Source of the DNA: a virus
DNA: 26,903 nucleotides
Strand: one strand, 5' to 3'
Virus record (IMG/VR): IMGVR_UViG_3300046543_000249
Location: 1-26,903 of that record
Below the pieces are notes generated by a model. That model was not told the origin of the DNA, made no database searches, and was given only the letters and a program-made list of their open reading frames with translations. The number at the start of each line of letters is the position of its first letter. Within the stretch, counting starts at the first letter, position 1. Position numbers and translations under genes: made by a program. Shown piece after piece: positions 14,012 to 21,561 of the stretch.

Positions 14012-14995
14012 ATGGCAGAGAAACACAAATCGTATCGAGACCTGATCGCAGAAGGCACCGCATCGCGCGTTAATGCCATGAAGTTCCGAATCCAGGACGT
14101 GCATGAGCAGCCTGGCTTTAACCTGCGCGACGAACAGGCCGTGGACGAAAGCGGCGAAACGTTCGCGGAAGGCATCGAGCGATTCGCGGAATACATCGCG
14201 GCGGGTGGCACCTATCCGCCTATCGAAATCCGCATCCGCGATGATGGCGGGGTGTGGGTTGTGGACGGCCACCGCCGACGCCGCGCCGTGATGCGCGCCA
14301 TGGAAATGGGTGCGCCGCTGGCCGACAAAAACGGCGACGTGTGGATGCAGGTGATTGCGTTCGAAGGCAATGACGTTGACCGCCTTACGCGCATCATGAC
14401 GTCCAATGAGTCGCGCAAGCTGACAGACCTGGAGCGCGCCGCTGGCTACAAGCGCCTGGCTGCCTTCGGTCTTTCGTCGTCCGACATTGCCGCGAAGGTA
14501 AGCCGCAGCCGCCCCCACGTCGAACAAATGCTGATCCTGGCAAACGCCAATCACGACGTACACCAGGCCGTCCGCGAAGGCCGCATTTCTGCCACGGCCG
14601 CCATTGAACTGGTGCGCAAGGAAGGCGAAAACGCGGGCGCCGTGATTAAGGAGAAGTCAACGGCTGCCGGTGGCGGGCGCGTGAAGAAAGGCGACCTGAA
14701 GCCCAAGGCGCTGCCGCCGAAAGTAGTTGCCGAAGTAACCGACGCACTGGCGTGGTTCAAAAAAGAGGGATTGAACCGCGAGCAACGCAAGGCGATTGCC
14801 CTGGCTGAAAAAGACCCGGCGCAGCACGGTAACGCAATGATCGAGATTTCGGCGGGCACGCTGGCCGAACTGACGAAGGCCGCCGCGCTGATCGAGGAAG
14901 CCCGCAAGCAGCAAGACGCGAAGGCCGCAGAGAAGGCGGCGAAGGCCAGCCAGGGCGAACTGCCAGAAGGCGACGACGAGCGGGACGCCGCGTAA
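14012..14995 (+). CDS. ParB/Spo0J-like DNA-binding protein
   Basis: A 327-residue protein with a GGGAG ribosome site. A ParB-type N-terminal domain shows VVDGHRRRRAVMRAM near residues 83-97 (the GHRR motif that binds nucleotide in ParB-family CTPases/nucleases). A helix-turn-helix follows at about 150-175 (SSSDIAAKVSRSRPHVEQML). The C-terminal third is lysine/alanine-rich and ends acidic. Such phage proteins may help partition, act as nucleases or regulate transcription. No ParA-like ATPase is next to it, so plasmid-style partition is not supported. It overlaps the methyltransferase-like gene (TAATG). Confidence 0.85.
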   Translation: MAEKHKSYRDLIAEGTASRVNAMKFRIQDVHEQPGFNLRDEQAVDESGETFAEGIERFAEYIAAGGTYPPIEIRIRDDGGVWVVDGHRRRRAVMRAMEMGAPLADKNGDVWMQVIAFEGNDVDRLTRIMTSNESRKLTDLERAAGYKRLAAFGLSSSDIAAKVSRSRPHVEQMLILANANHDVHQAVREGRISATAAIELVRKEGENAGAVIKEKSTAAGGGRVKKGDLKPKALPPKVVAEVTDALAWFKKEGLNREQRKAIALAEKDPAQHGNAMIEISAGTLAELTKAAALIEEARKQQDAKAAEKAAKASQGELPEGDDERDAA

Positions 14996-15690
14996 TGGTC
15001 CGGGGCTACATCATTTCTTTGGGCGACCTGACGGGCCACATGGTGCAGCCCTGGGTGGATGCGGGTTATCACGCTGTGCTGGTGGACCCGCAACACCCGA
15101 AGGGTGTCCACACCAGCGCGCCGAACGCCAAGGGCGGCACCATTACACGCATCGGCGCAACCATCGTGGAGTGCGCCGACGTGCTAGGCACTTTCTTTCG
15201 GCTGTTTCGCGAAGCGCCCGCGGTGTTTGTCGCTGGCTTCCCGCCATGCACGGACGTGGCCGTATCCGGCGCCCGCTGGTTCAGCCTGAAGGCGAAGAAA
15301 GATAAGCACTTTCAGGCAAAGGCCGCGCTGGTGGCGGAACAGTGCCGCATGGTCGGACTGTTGTCGGGCGCGCCGTGGTTTTTCGAAAATCCCGTATCTG
15401 TCTTTAGCGCGATTTTCGGCAAGCCGTCGCACACGTTCAACCCTTACGACTACACGGGTTACGAGCCGGGCGACAACTACACGAAGAAAACGTGCCTGTG
15501 GTCGGGCGGTGGCTTCGTGATGCCAGCGCCGTGCCGCGATATGTCGCTGGGTGCGCCAGATAACCGGATTCACACGGCACCGCCAAGCGAAGACCGGGCG
15601 AATTTTCGCAGCGCCACGCCCATGGGTTTTGCGCGGGCTGTGTTTGAAGCGAACGCGCCGCATTTCCAAGCGCTGAAGGCGGCAGCATGA
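14995..15690 (+). CDS. Cytosine-C5 methyltransferase-like protein
   Basis: A 231-residue protein. GYHAVLVDPQHP (about 24-35) fits the SAM-binding region. FPPCTDVAVSGARWF (about 82-96) has the PC nucleophile motif, and WFFENPVSVF (about 126-135) has the EN motif VI of C5 methyltransferases. There is no full target-recognition domain and no clear QxRxR motif, so it is shorter than classic Dcm enzymes (about 400). This compact type is common in phages and may protect DNA from host restriction. It could also be a diverged base-modifying enzyme. It is tightly linked to the ParB-like gene and to the VRR-NUC nuclease. Confidence 0.75.
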   Translation: MVRGYIISLGDLTGHMVQPWVDAGYHAVLVDPQHPKGVHTSAPNAKGGTITRIGATIVECADVLGTFFRLFREAPAVFVAGFPPCTDVAVSGARWFSLKAKKDKHFQAKAALVAEQCRMVGLLSGAPWFFENPVSVFSAIFGKPSHTFNPYDYTGYEPGDNYTKKTCLWSGGGFVMPAPCRDMSLGAPDNRIHTAPPSEDRANFRSATPMGFARAVFEANAPHFQALKAAA

Positions 15691-15893
15691 AGAAATGCTG
15701 TCGCAACTGCCTACATGCCCAGTTCGAGCTTACGCCGACAGGCAGGCCGAAAAGAAAACTGGCGGGACGGTGCAGGTTCCCGCTGCCGGAAGTCCCGGCA
15801 AACCTGCCCGCATGCGTGGAGCCCGTCGTTTTCAGAAAGACAGCAATCTGGCCTGACCATGAAGACTGCCCCGTGTGGGAGCCGAAGAAATGA
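15687..15893 (+). CDS. Small cysteine-rich protein (68 residues)
   Basis: Starts ATGA-overlapping with the methyltransferase stop. Cysteines occur as CCRNC near the N-terminus, GRCRFP in the middle, PACVEP and DCPVWEP at the end, consistent with a zinc- or metal-binding fold. I recall similar short proteins ending in a DCP.WxP pattern in phage replication regions, function unknown. Overlapped by the next start. Confidence 0.65.
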   Translation: MKKCCRNCLHAQFELTPTGRPKRKLAGRCRFPLPEVPANLPACVEPVVFRKTAIWPDHEDCPVWEPKK

Positions 15894-16270
15894 AAGAAAC
15901 CGCAATCCAGAACGAAATCAGAAACGCGCTTGCAGGCGAATGCATGCTGTTTCGGGCCAACGTTGGAACGGCGTGGACGGGCAACGACATAAAGCGGCTG
16001 CCCAATGGCGCAATTCTGATTATGGACCCGCGCCCGTTTTCCACGGGACTGCCGCCCGGCTTCGCTGACCTGTTCGGACTGGTAACGGTGGAAATCACGC
16101 CCGGCATGGTGGGGCAGCGCTTCGCTCAGTTCCTGGCGGGCGAAGTGAAGACGGCAACGGGCCGCAAGCGCAAGGCGCAGGGTCCGTTCCTGGATGCAAT
16201 CAAAAAAGCCGGTGGCCGTGCCGACGTATGGCGCAGCGCTGCCGACGCACTGCGGACCATCGGCAAATGA
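15890..16270 (+). CDS. VRR-NUC domain nuclease
   Basis: A 126-residue protein; ATG 15890 overlaps the preceding stop, so the few extra upstream codons in the same frame are not used. It shows KETAIQNEIRNAL at the start, PGFADLFGLV (near 60), GEVKTATGRKRKAQGPFLDA (catalytic ExK near 85) and KKAGGRADVWRSAADA at the end. This is the compact phage form of the VRR-NUC fold, a structure-specific nuclease related to Holliday-junction-cutting enzymes. It may resolve branched DNA made by the recombination genes. Confidence 0.9.
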   Translation: MKETAIQNEIRNALAGECMLFRANVGTAWTGNDIKRLPNGAILIMDPRPFSTGLPPGFADLFGLVTVEITPGMVGQRFAQFLAGEVKTATGRKRKAQGPFLDAIKKAGGRADVWRSAADALRTIGK

Positions 16271-16497
16271 AAGCGAAACGCGCGTATCGAGCCACGGACT
16301 GGCTATCGCCTGTCGTCGTGATGGAAAGCGGGGACGTGGAACGGGACGCGCAGCGCGTTATGGGGCTGCCGAAGCTGTGGCGGCGACAGCATGAAATCTG
16401 GCGCGTGGGGCACTTGCACGGGCTGGAACACGAAACCGCTGTGAAACGGCGGGTTGCTCAACTTTGGAATGAAAAGGAATTGAAAAATGCAGCATGA
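16267..16497 (+). CDS. Unknown small protein (76 residues)
   Basis: Start ATG 16267 chosen because it overlaps the previous stop (ATGA). Tryptophan- and arginine-rich (ATDWLSPVVVM, LPKLWRRQHEIW, VKRRVAQLWNEKEL). Its helical pattern GLEHETAVKRRVAQLW is typical of small basic phage proteins. Not recognised. It ends 11 bases into the MazG-like gene, so the two are coupled. Confidence 0.6.
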   Translation: MKAKRAYRATDWLSPVVVMESGDVERDAQRVMGLPKLWRRQHEIWRVGHLHGLEHETAVKRRVAQLWNEKELKNAA

Positions 16498-16876
16498 CAA
16501 CCACGCAATTAAAACGGCAGGCGAAATTTTGACTGATCGGTGTTTCGGCGCGTCGTTCGCTTCTGGCTGGTGGACGAACCTGAAAACTGGCGAAGACATG
16601 CGCATGGCCAACAACGTGCCGGAAAAGCTAATGCTGATCGTTTCCGAAGTCGCTGAAGCGATGGAAGGCCACCGTAAAAACCTGATGGATGACAAGCTGA
16701 CGCATCGGCCCATGGTGGAAGTGGAACTGGCCGACGCCGTGATTCGAATTTTCGATCTGGCGGGCGCGAAGGGTTACGACGTGGCGGGCGCGATTGTCGA
16801 AAAAATGGCATTCAACGCACAGCGCGCCGACCACAAACCGGAAAACCGGCTGGCCGAAGGTGGCAAGGCGTACTAA
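16487..16876 (+). CDS. MazG-like nucleotide pyrophosphatase
   Basis: A 129-residue helical protein. The paired metal-binding motifs ExxE (SEVAEAMEGHRK) and ExxD (VELADAVIRIFDL) are visible with the spacing of all-alpha NTP pyrophosphatases, followed by GYDVAGAIVEKMAFNAQR and a C-terminal basic ENRL segment. In phages these enzymes hydrolyse nucleotides (dUTP or (p)ppGpp-related) and may clean the pool or dampen stress signals. It sits in the middle of the early operon. Confidence 0.88.
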   Translation: MQHDNHAIKTAGEILTDRCFGASFASGWWTNLKTGEDMRMANNVPEKLMLIVSEVAEAMEGHRKNLMDDKLTHRPMVEVELADAVIRIFDLAGAKGYDVAGAIVEKMAFNAQRADHKPENRLAEGGKAY

Positions 16877-17232
16877 TGCAGTCCACGCGCGAACGGGTAA
16901 TGGCCGCCCTGGCTGACGATGATTTGACGTCGGCGCAAGTGGCCGAACTGCTTGGGCTGCATCGCAACACGGCGGATTACCACCTGCGCCGGGCGCGCAA
17001 AGAGAAACGGGCGCACGTGTGCGGGTGGGATCGGCACGAAGGCACGCAAGGCGATTGGGGCGCGATATACCGGAGCGGCGAAGGGCAAGACGTTCCGCCG
17101 CCGAAGACCATCAAAAAGATAATGGCGAGGGTGTACGGCCGCCGCTATTACCGGGCTAACCGCGCCATGATCCGTGCCCGCAGCGCTGCGAAAAACGGCA
17201 AGCTGGGGCACTACGTGCAACTACTCCCATGA
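16876..17232 (+). CDS. HTH-domain protein (118 residues)
   Basis: Starts overlapping the previous stop (TAATG). Residues 4-40 form a winged-helix-like HTH (RVMAALADDDLTSAQVAELL, then LHRNTADYHLRRARKEKRAH), in the style of ArsR/MarR-type or Mga-like short DNA-binding heads. It is followed by a basic tail with GRRYYRANRAMIRARSAAK. It is probably a small DNA-binding regulator. The downstream gene overlaps its end by 4 bases. Confidence 0.7.
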   Translation: MQSTRERVMAALADDDLTSAQVAELLGLHRNTADYHLRRARKEKRAHVCGWDRHEGTQGDWGAIYRSGEGQDVPPPKTIKKIMARVYGRRYYRANRAMIRARSAAKNGKLGHYVQLLP

Positions 17233-17504
17233 AAAAGAAAATCGCTTTCGTGTTGTATCCCGGCTTCGTCCGATCCGTCAACGACGGCGACGAGCATTAC
17301 ATAAGCGCCAACGAACTGGCGCGGCTGTACATGCTGGAACCCGGAACGTGGACCGTTTACCAGCCGCCGCGAGCATTCGACAGGGCGGCAAGCTGGCGCC
17401 GCGATCCATACGAAGGCATGAAAGCGATTTTCCCGCGCAGCGATGGCAAGTATCCAATTTTCGGGGGCGACGATGAATGCAGCGCAGTTCGCACGGGCGC
17501 GTGA
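17229..17504 (+). CDS. Unknown small protein (91 residues)
   Basis: ATG 17229 overlaps the previous stop. Contains DGDEHYISANELARLYML and TWTVYQPPRAFDRA. The ISANELARLY.......W pattern is common in small phage proteins of unknown function. The start codons include a GAAAATCGCTTTC run (KKKIAF), which by chance or not matches the palindrome family. It overlaps the next gene by 32 bases. Confidence 0.6.
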   Translation: MKKKIAFVLYPGFVRSVNDGDEHYISANELARLYMLEPGTWTVYQPPRAFDRAASWRRDPYEGMKAIFPRSDGKYPIFGGDDECSAVRTGA

Positions 17505-17802
17505 CAGAATCACGCGAGAAGGGAAAGGCCGTAAGGGGTACGAAACAAACGCAATGCGGCGCCTGATACGTGATGCGCGGGCGCTGATAGTTATATGCGG
17601 CCAAAGCATAGTTGGGTGGCGTATGACCGATGGCGCGATAGTCTGCCATAAACGCCGGTACGGAACGCGCGAAGCTGCGGTGGCGGATATGTTGGGCATC
17701 CAGGCAGAGTATGGCAAGCGGTGGGCGCCGCGCCGCGCTTACCAGTGTGATTTTTGCGGTGGCTTCCACCTAACCAGTAAAATATCAATCAGCGAGGGTT
17801 GA
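17473..17802 (+). CDS. Small basic zinc-finger-ended protein (109 residues)
   Basis: ATG 17473 chosen after a GGGGGCGACG ribosome-like site; the frame is open further upstream but would overlap the previous gene more deeply. Strongly basic (ARARDRITREGKGRKGYETN), with RRYGTREAAVADMLG near 65-80. It ends in YQCDFCGGFHLT, a C-x2-C ... H zinc motif that I recall from phage or plasmid DNA-binding proteins of this size. Possible nucleic-acid binder. Confidence 0.65.
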   Translation: MNAAQFARARDRITREGKGRKGYETNAMRRLIRDARALIVICGQSIVGWRMTDGAIVCHKRRYGTREAAVADMLGIQAEYGKRWAPRRAYQCDFCGGFHLTSKISISEG

Positions 17803-17803
17803 A

Positions 17804-18310
17804 ATGTTGTGCCCGAAATGCAAACACGCGACGAAGGTTAAAGACACGCGCGGCACGATGCGCCGCCGTTCATGCATGAACATTGAGTGCGGCCACGGGT
17901 TCGTGACTGACGAGGTGTTGACTGAACGGCCGATGCCGCGCACGACCGCCGAAGCAAATAAGCTGACGCTGGAAAAGGAATTCAGTACTGATTCGACCAT
18001 CAAAGCGCTGCGCAGGCGAATTGCCGAACTGGAAGCCGCCCTGGAAGCTGCGGCCGACGAGCCGACAGCCGAACCGAAGACGGCCGCAAAAAATCCGCAG
18101 CCTTCGCCCGCCCTTCCCGTAAAATCGCGCAAGCCCGCTTCCCTTCGCGTTCCGTTCAGAAGGCCAGCAGGAGAATCCCGCCCGGCCGCGTTCTTCAGCC
18201 GCGAATCGCTGGTGGCAGACGTTGTGGCCACGCAGCGCGACGAGCCGCCCGCCCCTTCGCCGTCCTGGGTGCCCAAGCTGCCGCCCGCCGCGTTTGGTCG
18301 CATGCGGTAA
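17804..18310 (+). CDS. NrdR-type zinc-ribbon protein with long tail
   Basis: A 168-residue protein with a GAGGG ribosome site. The first 40 residues, MLCPKCKHATKVKDTRGTMR and RRSCMNIECGHGFVTDE, closely follow the NrdR N-terminal zinc ribbon (CP.C......D.R....RRR.C..C...F.T.E). There is no NrdR ATP-cone domain. Instead a short coiled coil (about 60-90, IKALRRRIAELEAALEAAAD) and a proline-rich disordered tail follow. It may bind DNA or RNA polymerase, like small Ogr/Delta-type phage activators, but this is inference from the zinc module. Confidence 0.7.
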   Translation: MLCPKCKHATKVKDTRGTMRRRSCMNIECGHGFVTDEVLTERPMPRTTAEANKLTLEKEFSTDSTIKALRRRIAELEAALEAAADEPTAEPKTAAKNPQPSPALPVKSRKPASLRVPFRRPAGESRPAAFFSRESLVADVVATQRDEPPAPSPSWVPKLPPAAFGRMR

Positions 18311-18325
18311 AAGCAACATAAACTT

Positions 18326-18356
18326 ATTTACCTATGGAAACGTCCAGGGCTATAAT
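18326..18356 (+). promoter_or_regulatory. Promoter P2 with central dyad A, overlapping a terminator hairpin
   Basis: TTACCT (18328-18333), a 17-base spacer and a perfect TATAAT (18351-18356). The dyad ATTTAC-CTAT-GGAAAC is at 18326-18341. The dyad is shifted about 6 bases against its position in the other promoters while its sequence is kept, which argues that it is a protein-binding site rather than part of the promoter itself. It drives the tandem-HTH protein and the primase/helicase. Confidence 0.7.
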
Positions 18357-18370
18357 GCGCTGGACGTTTT
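18338..18370 (+). terminator. Terminator hairpin embedded in promoter P2
   Basis: AAACGTCCAG (18338-18347) and CTGGACGTTT (18360-18369) form a perfect 10-bp stem; the T run (TTTTT) lies at the 3' arm. The TATAAT box is in the 12-base loop. Upstream transcripts could therefore end here, while transcripts from P2 (starting near 18363) carry only the right arm. Confidence 0.65.
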
Positions 18371-18394
18371 TCTACATTGGCCCGGCGCGAGGAT

Positions 18395-18778
18395 ATGAAC
18401 ACTACAACGACCAAGCAGAACACCACCCGGCTGCAATACCTGATGCGCCGCCACCACCTGGACGTGGCCGAAGTGGCCGCGATGCTTGAACGCCAGGAAG
18501 CAACCGTGCGCCAGTGGATTGCCGGAAATCGGCCGATTTCTGAAAGCCTGCTGGAAGTGCTGCGCACGAAGCTGGAAAGCAGGCCGCGCCGACGCGACCC
18601 GCGCACGGTTCGCCTGTTCGAAATCATGGAGTCAAACAGCCTGACGCTGCGCGACGTGGCCAAAATCGTGGACCGTTCAGAGCAAACGGTAAGAATCTGG
18701 CGCTGTGAGGCAAAGATTATCCCCGCGCATACGCTCCACTTCCTGGAAGCGCACGTTTCGAACAAAACAGCGGCGTAA
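18395..18778 (+). CDS. Tandem helix-turn-helix protein
   Basis: A 127-residue protein; ATG 18395 has a GAGG site, the upstream start lacks one. Two related HTH domains occur: LMRRHHLDVAEVAAMLERQE plus TVRQWIAGNRPIS (about 12-45), and IMESNSLTLRDVAKIVDRSE plus TVRIWRCEAKIIP (about 75-108). Each has the pattern T-V-R-x-W in the recognition helix, so it is an internal duplication of a XRE/Cro-like head. It is a candidate regulator. Because it is under promoter P2, it may control the A-dyad promoters or itself. It precedes the primase/helicase by 2 bases. Confidence 0.75.
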   Translation: MNTTTTKQNTTRLQYLMRRHHLDVAEVAAMLERQEATVRQWIAGNRPISESLLEVLRTKLESRPRRRDPRTVRLFEIMESNSLTLRDVAKIVDRSEQTVRIWRCEAKIIPAHTLHFLEAHVSNKTAA

Positions 18779-18780
18779 AA

Positions 18781-21162
18781 ATGACGATTGATTTTCGCGT
18801 TGTAAATGCCGCGCTGAATCCGTCCATGGTTGTGCCTGAGTGGTTGCCCGATGGTAAGAAAGTGGGCGAAAACTGGATGGCGCGGGGTGGTGCGCTGGGC
18901 GTGAATCTCACGACCGGCAAATGGTCCCTGTTTTCGAGTGACGACCGATCCGACCGTGGCGGCGACCTGGTGGGGCTGTATGCGTGGATTTTCTGCAACA
19001 AAAACCAGGTGGAAGCAGCGCGCGAACTGATGCAGAAACACGGCATCGTGGACGACGCCGACGCACGCGAGCGCGCCGCGAAGGTGACGCCGCTACAACA
19101 ACCGACGTACACGCCAGTAATGCCGGTTCCGGCCGACGTGCCGCAGGAGCCGAATCTGTCGTGGCAGAAGGGTTTCAAGCATCCCAAGCTGGGCAGGCCG
19201 ACGCACGACGTATGGGCGTACCGCGACATTGAAGGCCGCCTGCTTATGTACGTGGCGCGGTACGTGGACGAAGACGGCGACAAACAGGTGGTGCCATGGT
19301 CGTGGGGCACGCATCCGACCACCGGCAAAGTGGGCTGGCAAATGCGCGGGCTTACGGGCGGCATGAAACGGCCGCTGTACGGGCTGGAAAAGCTGGCCGC
19401 ATACCCGGCGCACGACGTGCTGCTGGTGGAAGGCGAGAAGACTGCCGACGCAGCCCAGGCGCTGCTGGGCGACGCGTGCATAGTCCTGTCCTGGATGGGC
19501 GGCATGGGAGCCGCGGATAAAGCCGACGTGCGCCGCATGAAGGATCGCAAGGTGTACTTGTGGCCCGACTTCGACGTGTTCCGCGAAAAGCTGACGCAGG
19601 CGGAAAAAGACGCGAAGGTTGACCCGGAAAGCAAGCCCATTTTGCCGCTGCACAAGCAGGGTGGTGCGCTGGCCATGATGGCGATTGCGTCGAACCTGAA
19701 GGGCATCACGGCAGATGCGAATATTCGCATGGTGTCCTACACGCCCGGCGAGAAGCCGCACGGCTGGGATTTGGCCGACGCGCTGGCCGAAGGCTGGACC
19801 GGCGAAGACGTGCTGAAAATGCTTGCCGAGCGTTCGCACGACCCGCGCGAAGTGATGGCCGCCGACACGGCGAAGCCTGCCGCGCCTGCTGCGCCCGCTG
19901 GTGGTGGCGACAAGCCCGCACAAAAGCATGCGCCGCTGGCCTATCCGGTGAATGAATTCGGGTTCCCTGATCGCGGCGACAAAGGTCCGATTGACACACT
20001 GGAAAACCTGGATTACATGCTGGCGCAATACGGCATCACAGCGCGTTACAACGTGATTTCAAAGGAAGTGGAAGTGACGATACCGGGCGCACAGTTCAGC
20101 CAAGACAATCATATGGAAGCGTGCCTGGCGACCATCGGCAGCCTGTGTTCGCGAAACCGCATGCCACGGGCGAACGTTACCGGCTACATAACGACCCTGG
20201 CTGACGCTATCAAGTACAACCCGGCCGCCGACTGGATCGACAGCAAGCCATGGGACGGCACCGACCGTATCGAAGCGCTGGCCGATACGCTGGACCCGCG
20301 CGACGCGGAACTGGCGCGGCTGCTGCTGCGCAAATGGATGGTGGGCGCCGTGGCGGCCGTCTTCGAAGCGCGAGGATTCGCGATGCAAGGCGTTATCGTG
20401 CTGCTGGGCGAACAGAATCTAGGGAAGACGACCTGGATTAAGCACATGGCCGAGTTTGACGAAAAGCTGGTGAAGGAAGCGGCCGTGCTGAACACCGCCG
20501 ACAAAGACAGCATTAAGCAGGTGGTTTCTTACTGGCTGGTCGAGCTAGGCGAACTGGAAGCGACTTTCAGTAAGTCAGACATTACGGCGTTGCGCGGGTT
20601 CATCACGCAGCAGGTGGACGAAATTCGCCTGCCGTATGCGCGGGCGTCCAGCAAGTTTCCGCGCCGCACGGCGTTCCTGGCCAGTGTCAATGATCGTACG
20701 TATTTGCGCGACGAAACGGGCAACCGGCGATACTGGACGATTGATTGCGGGCCTGAAATGAACGCCATGCACGACATTGATATGCAGCAGGCGTGGGCAC
20801 AGGCGAAGACGCTTTACCTGGCTGGCGCGCAACATCACTTGTCTAAGGAAGACAACGCCCGATTGGCAGAAAGCAATATCGGCTACACGGAACGCAACCC
20901 GCTGGAAGACCTGATTTATCACCGCTTCGATTGGAGCAAGCCCGCCGCGTCGAAAATGGCCGCCGCCGAAGTGTGCATTCAAATCGGGTACGACAAGCCG
21001 ACAAGCAAGCAGGCAAAGGACGCGGCCACGATCCTGCGCAAGCTGACCGGAAGCGAGCCGAAGAAATCGAACGGCCGCCTTGTGTTCGCTGTACCACCTT
21101 TGCAAACAAATCGTTACAAAGACGAGGGCTTTACCGGCGACGACAATACCCGCCCCTTCTAA
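18781..21162 (+). CDS. VapE-type primase/helicase replication protein
   Basis: A 793-residue protein. The N-terminal third (1-290) resembles phage primase/TOPRIM regions: WKYRG-like RSDRGGDLVGLYAWIF, DVLLVEGEKTADAAQALL (about 213), YLWPDFDVFREK. The C-terminal part has the VapE ATPase core: GEQNLGKTTW Walker A (about 543-552), VSYWLVELGELEATF (near 580), and the hallmark FLASVNDRTYLRDETGNRRYW (about 634). The last about 70 residues are a winged-helix-like domain (RKLTGSEPKKSNGRLVFAV) shared with the 25722 gene. The protein probably primes and unwinds phage DNA. It is the central replication gene. Confidence 0.92.
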   Translation: MTIDFRVVNAALNPSMVVPEWLPDGKKVGENWMARGGALGVNLTTGKWSLFSSDDRSDRGGDLVGLYAWIFCNKNQVEAARELMQKHGIVDDADARERAAKVTPLQQPTYTPVMPVPADVPQEPNLSWQKGFKHPKLGRPTHDVWAYRDIEGRLLMYVARYVDEDGDKQVVPWSWGTHPTTGKVGWQMRGLTGGMKRPLYGLEKLAAYPAHDVLLVEGEKTADAAQALLGDACIVLSWMGGMGAADKADVRRMKDRKVYLWPDFDVFREKLTQAEKDAKVDPESKPILPLHKQGGALAMMAIASNLKGITADANIRMVSYTPGEKPHGWDLADALAEGWTGEDVLKMLAERSHDPREVMAADTAKPAAPAAPAGGGDKPAQKHAPLAYPVNEFGFPDRGDKGPIDTLENLDYMLAQYGITARYNVISKEVEVTIPGAQFSQDNHMEACLATIGSLCSRNRMPRANVTGYITTLADAIKYNPAADWIDSKPWDGTDRIEALADTLDPRDAELARLLLRKWMVGAVAAVFEARGFAMQGVIVLLGEQNLGKTTWIKHMAEFDEKLVKEAAVLNTADKDSIKQVVSYWLVELGELEATFSKSDITALRGFITQQVDEIRLPYARASSKFPRRTAFLASVNDRTYLRDETGNRRYWTIDCGPEMNAMHDIDMQQAWAQAKTLYLAGAQHHLSKEDNARLAESNIGYTERNPLEDLIYHRFDWSKPAASKMAAAEVCIQIGYDKPTSKQAKDAATILRKLTGSEPKKSNGRLVFAVPPLQTNRYKDEGFTGDDNTRPF

Positions 21163-21182
21163 ATTTTGCTAAACTGCGCACA

Positions 21183-21200
21183 TGCCCGGTTTTCCGGGCA
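21183..21200 (+). other. GC hairpin without T run after the primase gene
   Basis: A TGCCCGG-TTTT-CCGGGCA perfect 7-bp stem 20 bases after the primase stop, without a following T run. Similar T-less hairpins occur at 23076-23091 and 24849-24865 between genes. They may stabilise mRNA or weaken read-through rather than terminate. Confidence 0.4.
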
Positions 21201-21242
21201 GTGTCAACAGCGGGGATTACAAAATTGTGAAAGGGGTAGGCC

Positions 21243-21446
21243 ATGGGTTCATTGCTCAACGAAAAGGAAGCGCGCGAATTGCTGGAAGGGTTCGGCAAGG
21301 CTAACAGCCTGGAGGAAGCCGAATTACACGGCATGATGCGTATGTTGTCGCTGGTGGCAAATGGTGGCCGCATGGACTTCCCCACGATTGTGGGGCGCAT
21401 GCGCCGGGTGGTGGAGGCGGCAAGCCAGGAAGTGGCTGCGCACTGA
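21243..21446 (+). CDS. Unknown small helical protein (67 residues)
   Basis: ATG 21243 with an AAAGGGG ribosome site. Mostly helical and acidic at first (LLNEKEARELLEGFGKANSLEEAELHG), basic later (RMRRVVEAASQEV). No family recognised. It is the first of the small cassette genes and is followed within 22 bases by a strong terminator. Confidence 0.65.
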   Translation: MGSLLNEKEARELLEGFGKANSLEEAELHGMMRMLSLVANGGRMDFPTIVGRMRRVVEAASQEVAAH

Positions 21447-21467
21447 GCCATGCAAAACAGACGCCGG

Positions 21468-21494
21468 AAAGCCACCCGCTGGTGGCTTTTTTTA
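21468..21494 (+). terminator. Cassette terminator 1
   Basis: An AAGCCACC-CGCT-GGTGGCTT perfect 8-bp stem running straight into T5. It ends the 21243 cassette. It is close in sequence to the terminators at 22731 and 25495. Confidence 0.92.
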
Positions 21495-21504
21495 CGTCCA
21501 GCGC

Positions 21505-21533
21505 TTGCGTTTGCTTATGGAAACGTTGAAAAT
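21505..21533 (+). promoter_or_regulatory. Cassette promoter P3 with dyad A and family C variant
   Basis: TTGCGT (21505-21510), a 17-base spacer, GAAAAT (21528-21533). The dyad GTTTGC-TTAT-GGAAAC is at 21509-21524. The -10/+1 region continues as TGAAAATCGCTTTCA (21527-21541), a one-mismatch copy of the palindrome. It drives the 21562 gene. Confidence 0.8.
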
Positions 21534-21561
21534 CGCTTTCACCATAACAAAGGGGAAACGG

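Noticed and set aside
13295-14563. 422-codon minus-strand frame
   Set aside because: Runs across several plus-strand genes with clear ribosome sites and known motifs; low-complexity antisense composition.
17237-17249. GAAAATCGCTTTC as another regulatory palindrome
   Set aside because: It lies at the start of a coding region and is explained by the codons for KKIAF; not near a promoter.
19093-20028. 311-codon minus-strand frame inside the primase gene
   Set aside because: Antisense shadow; histidine/arginine-rich, no motif.
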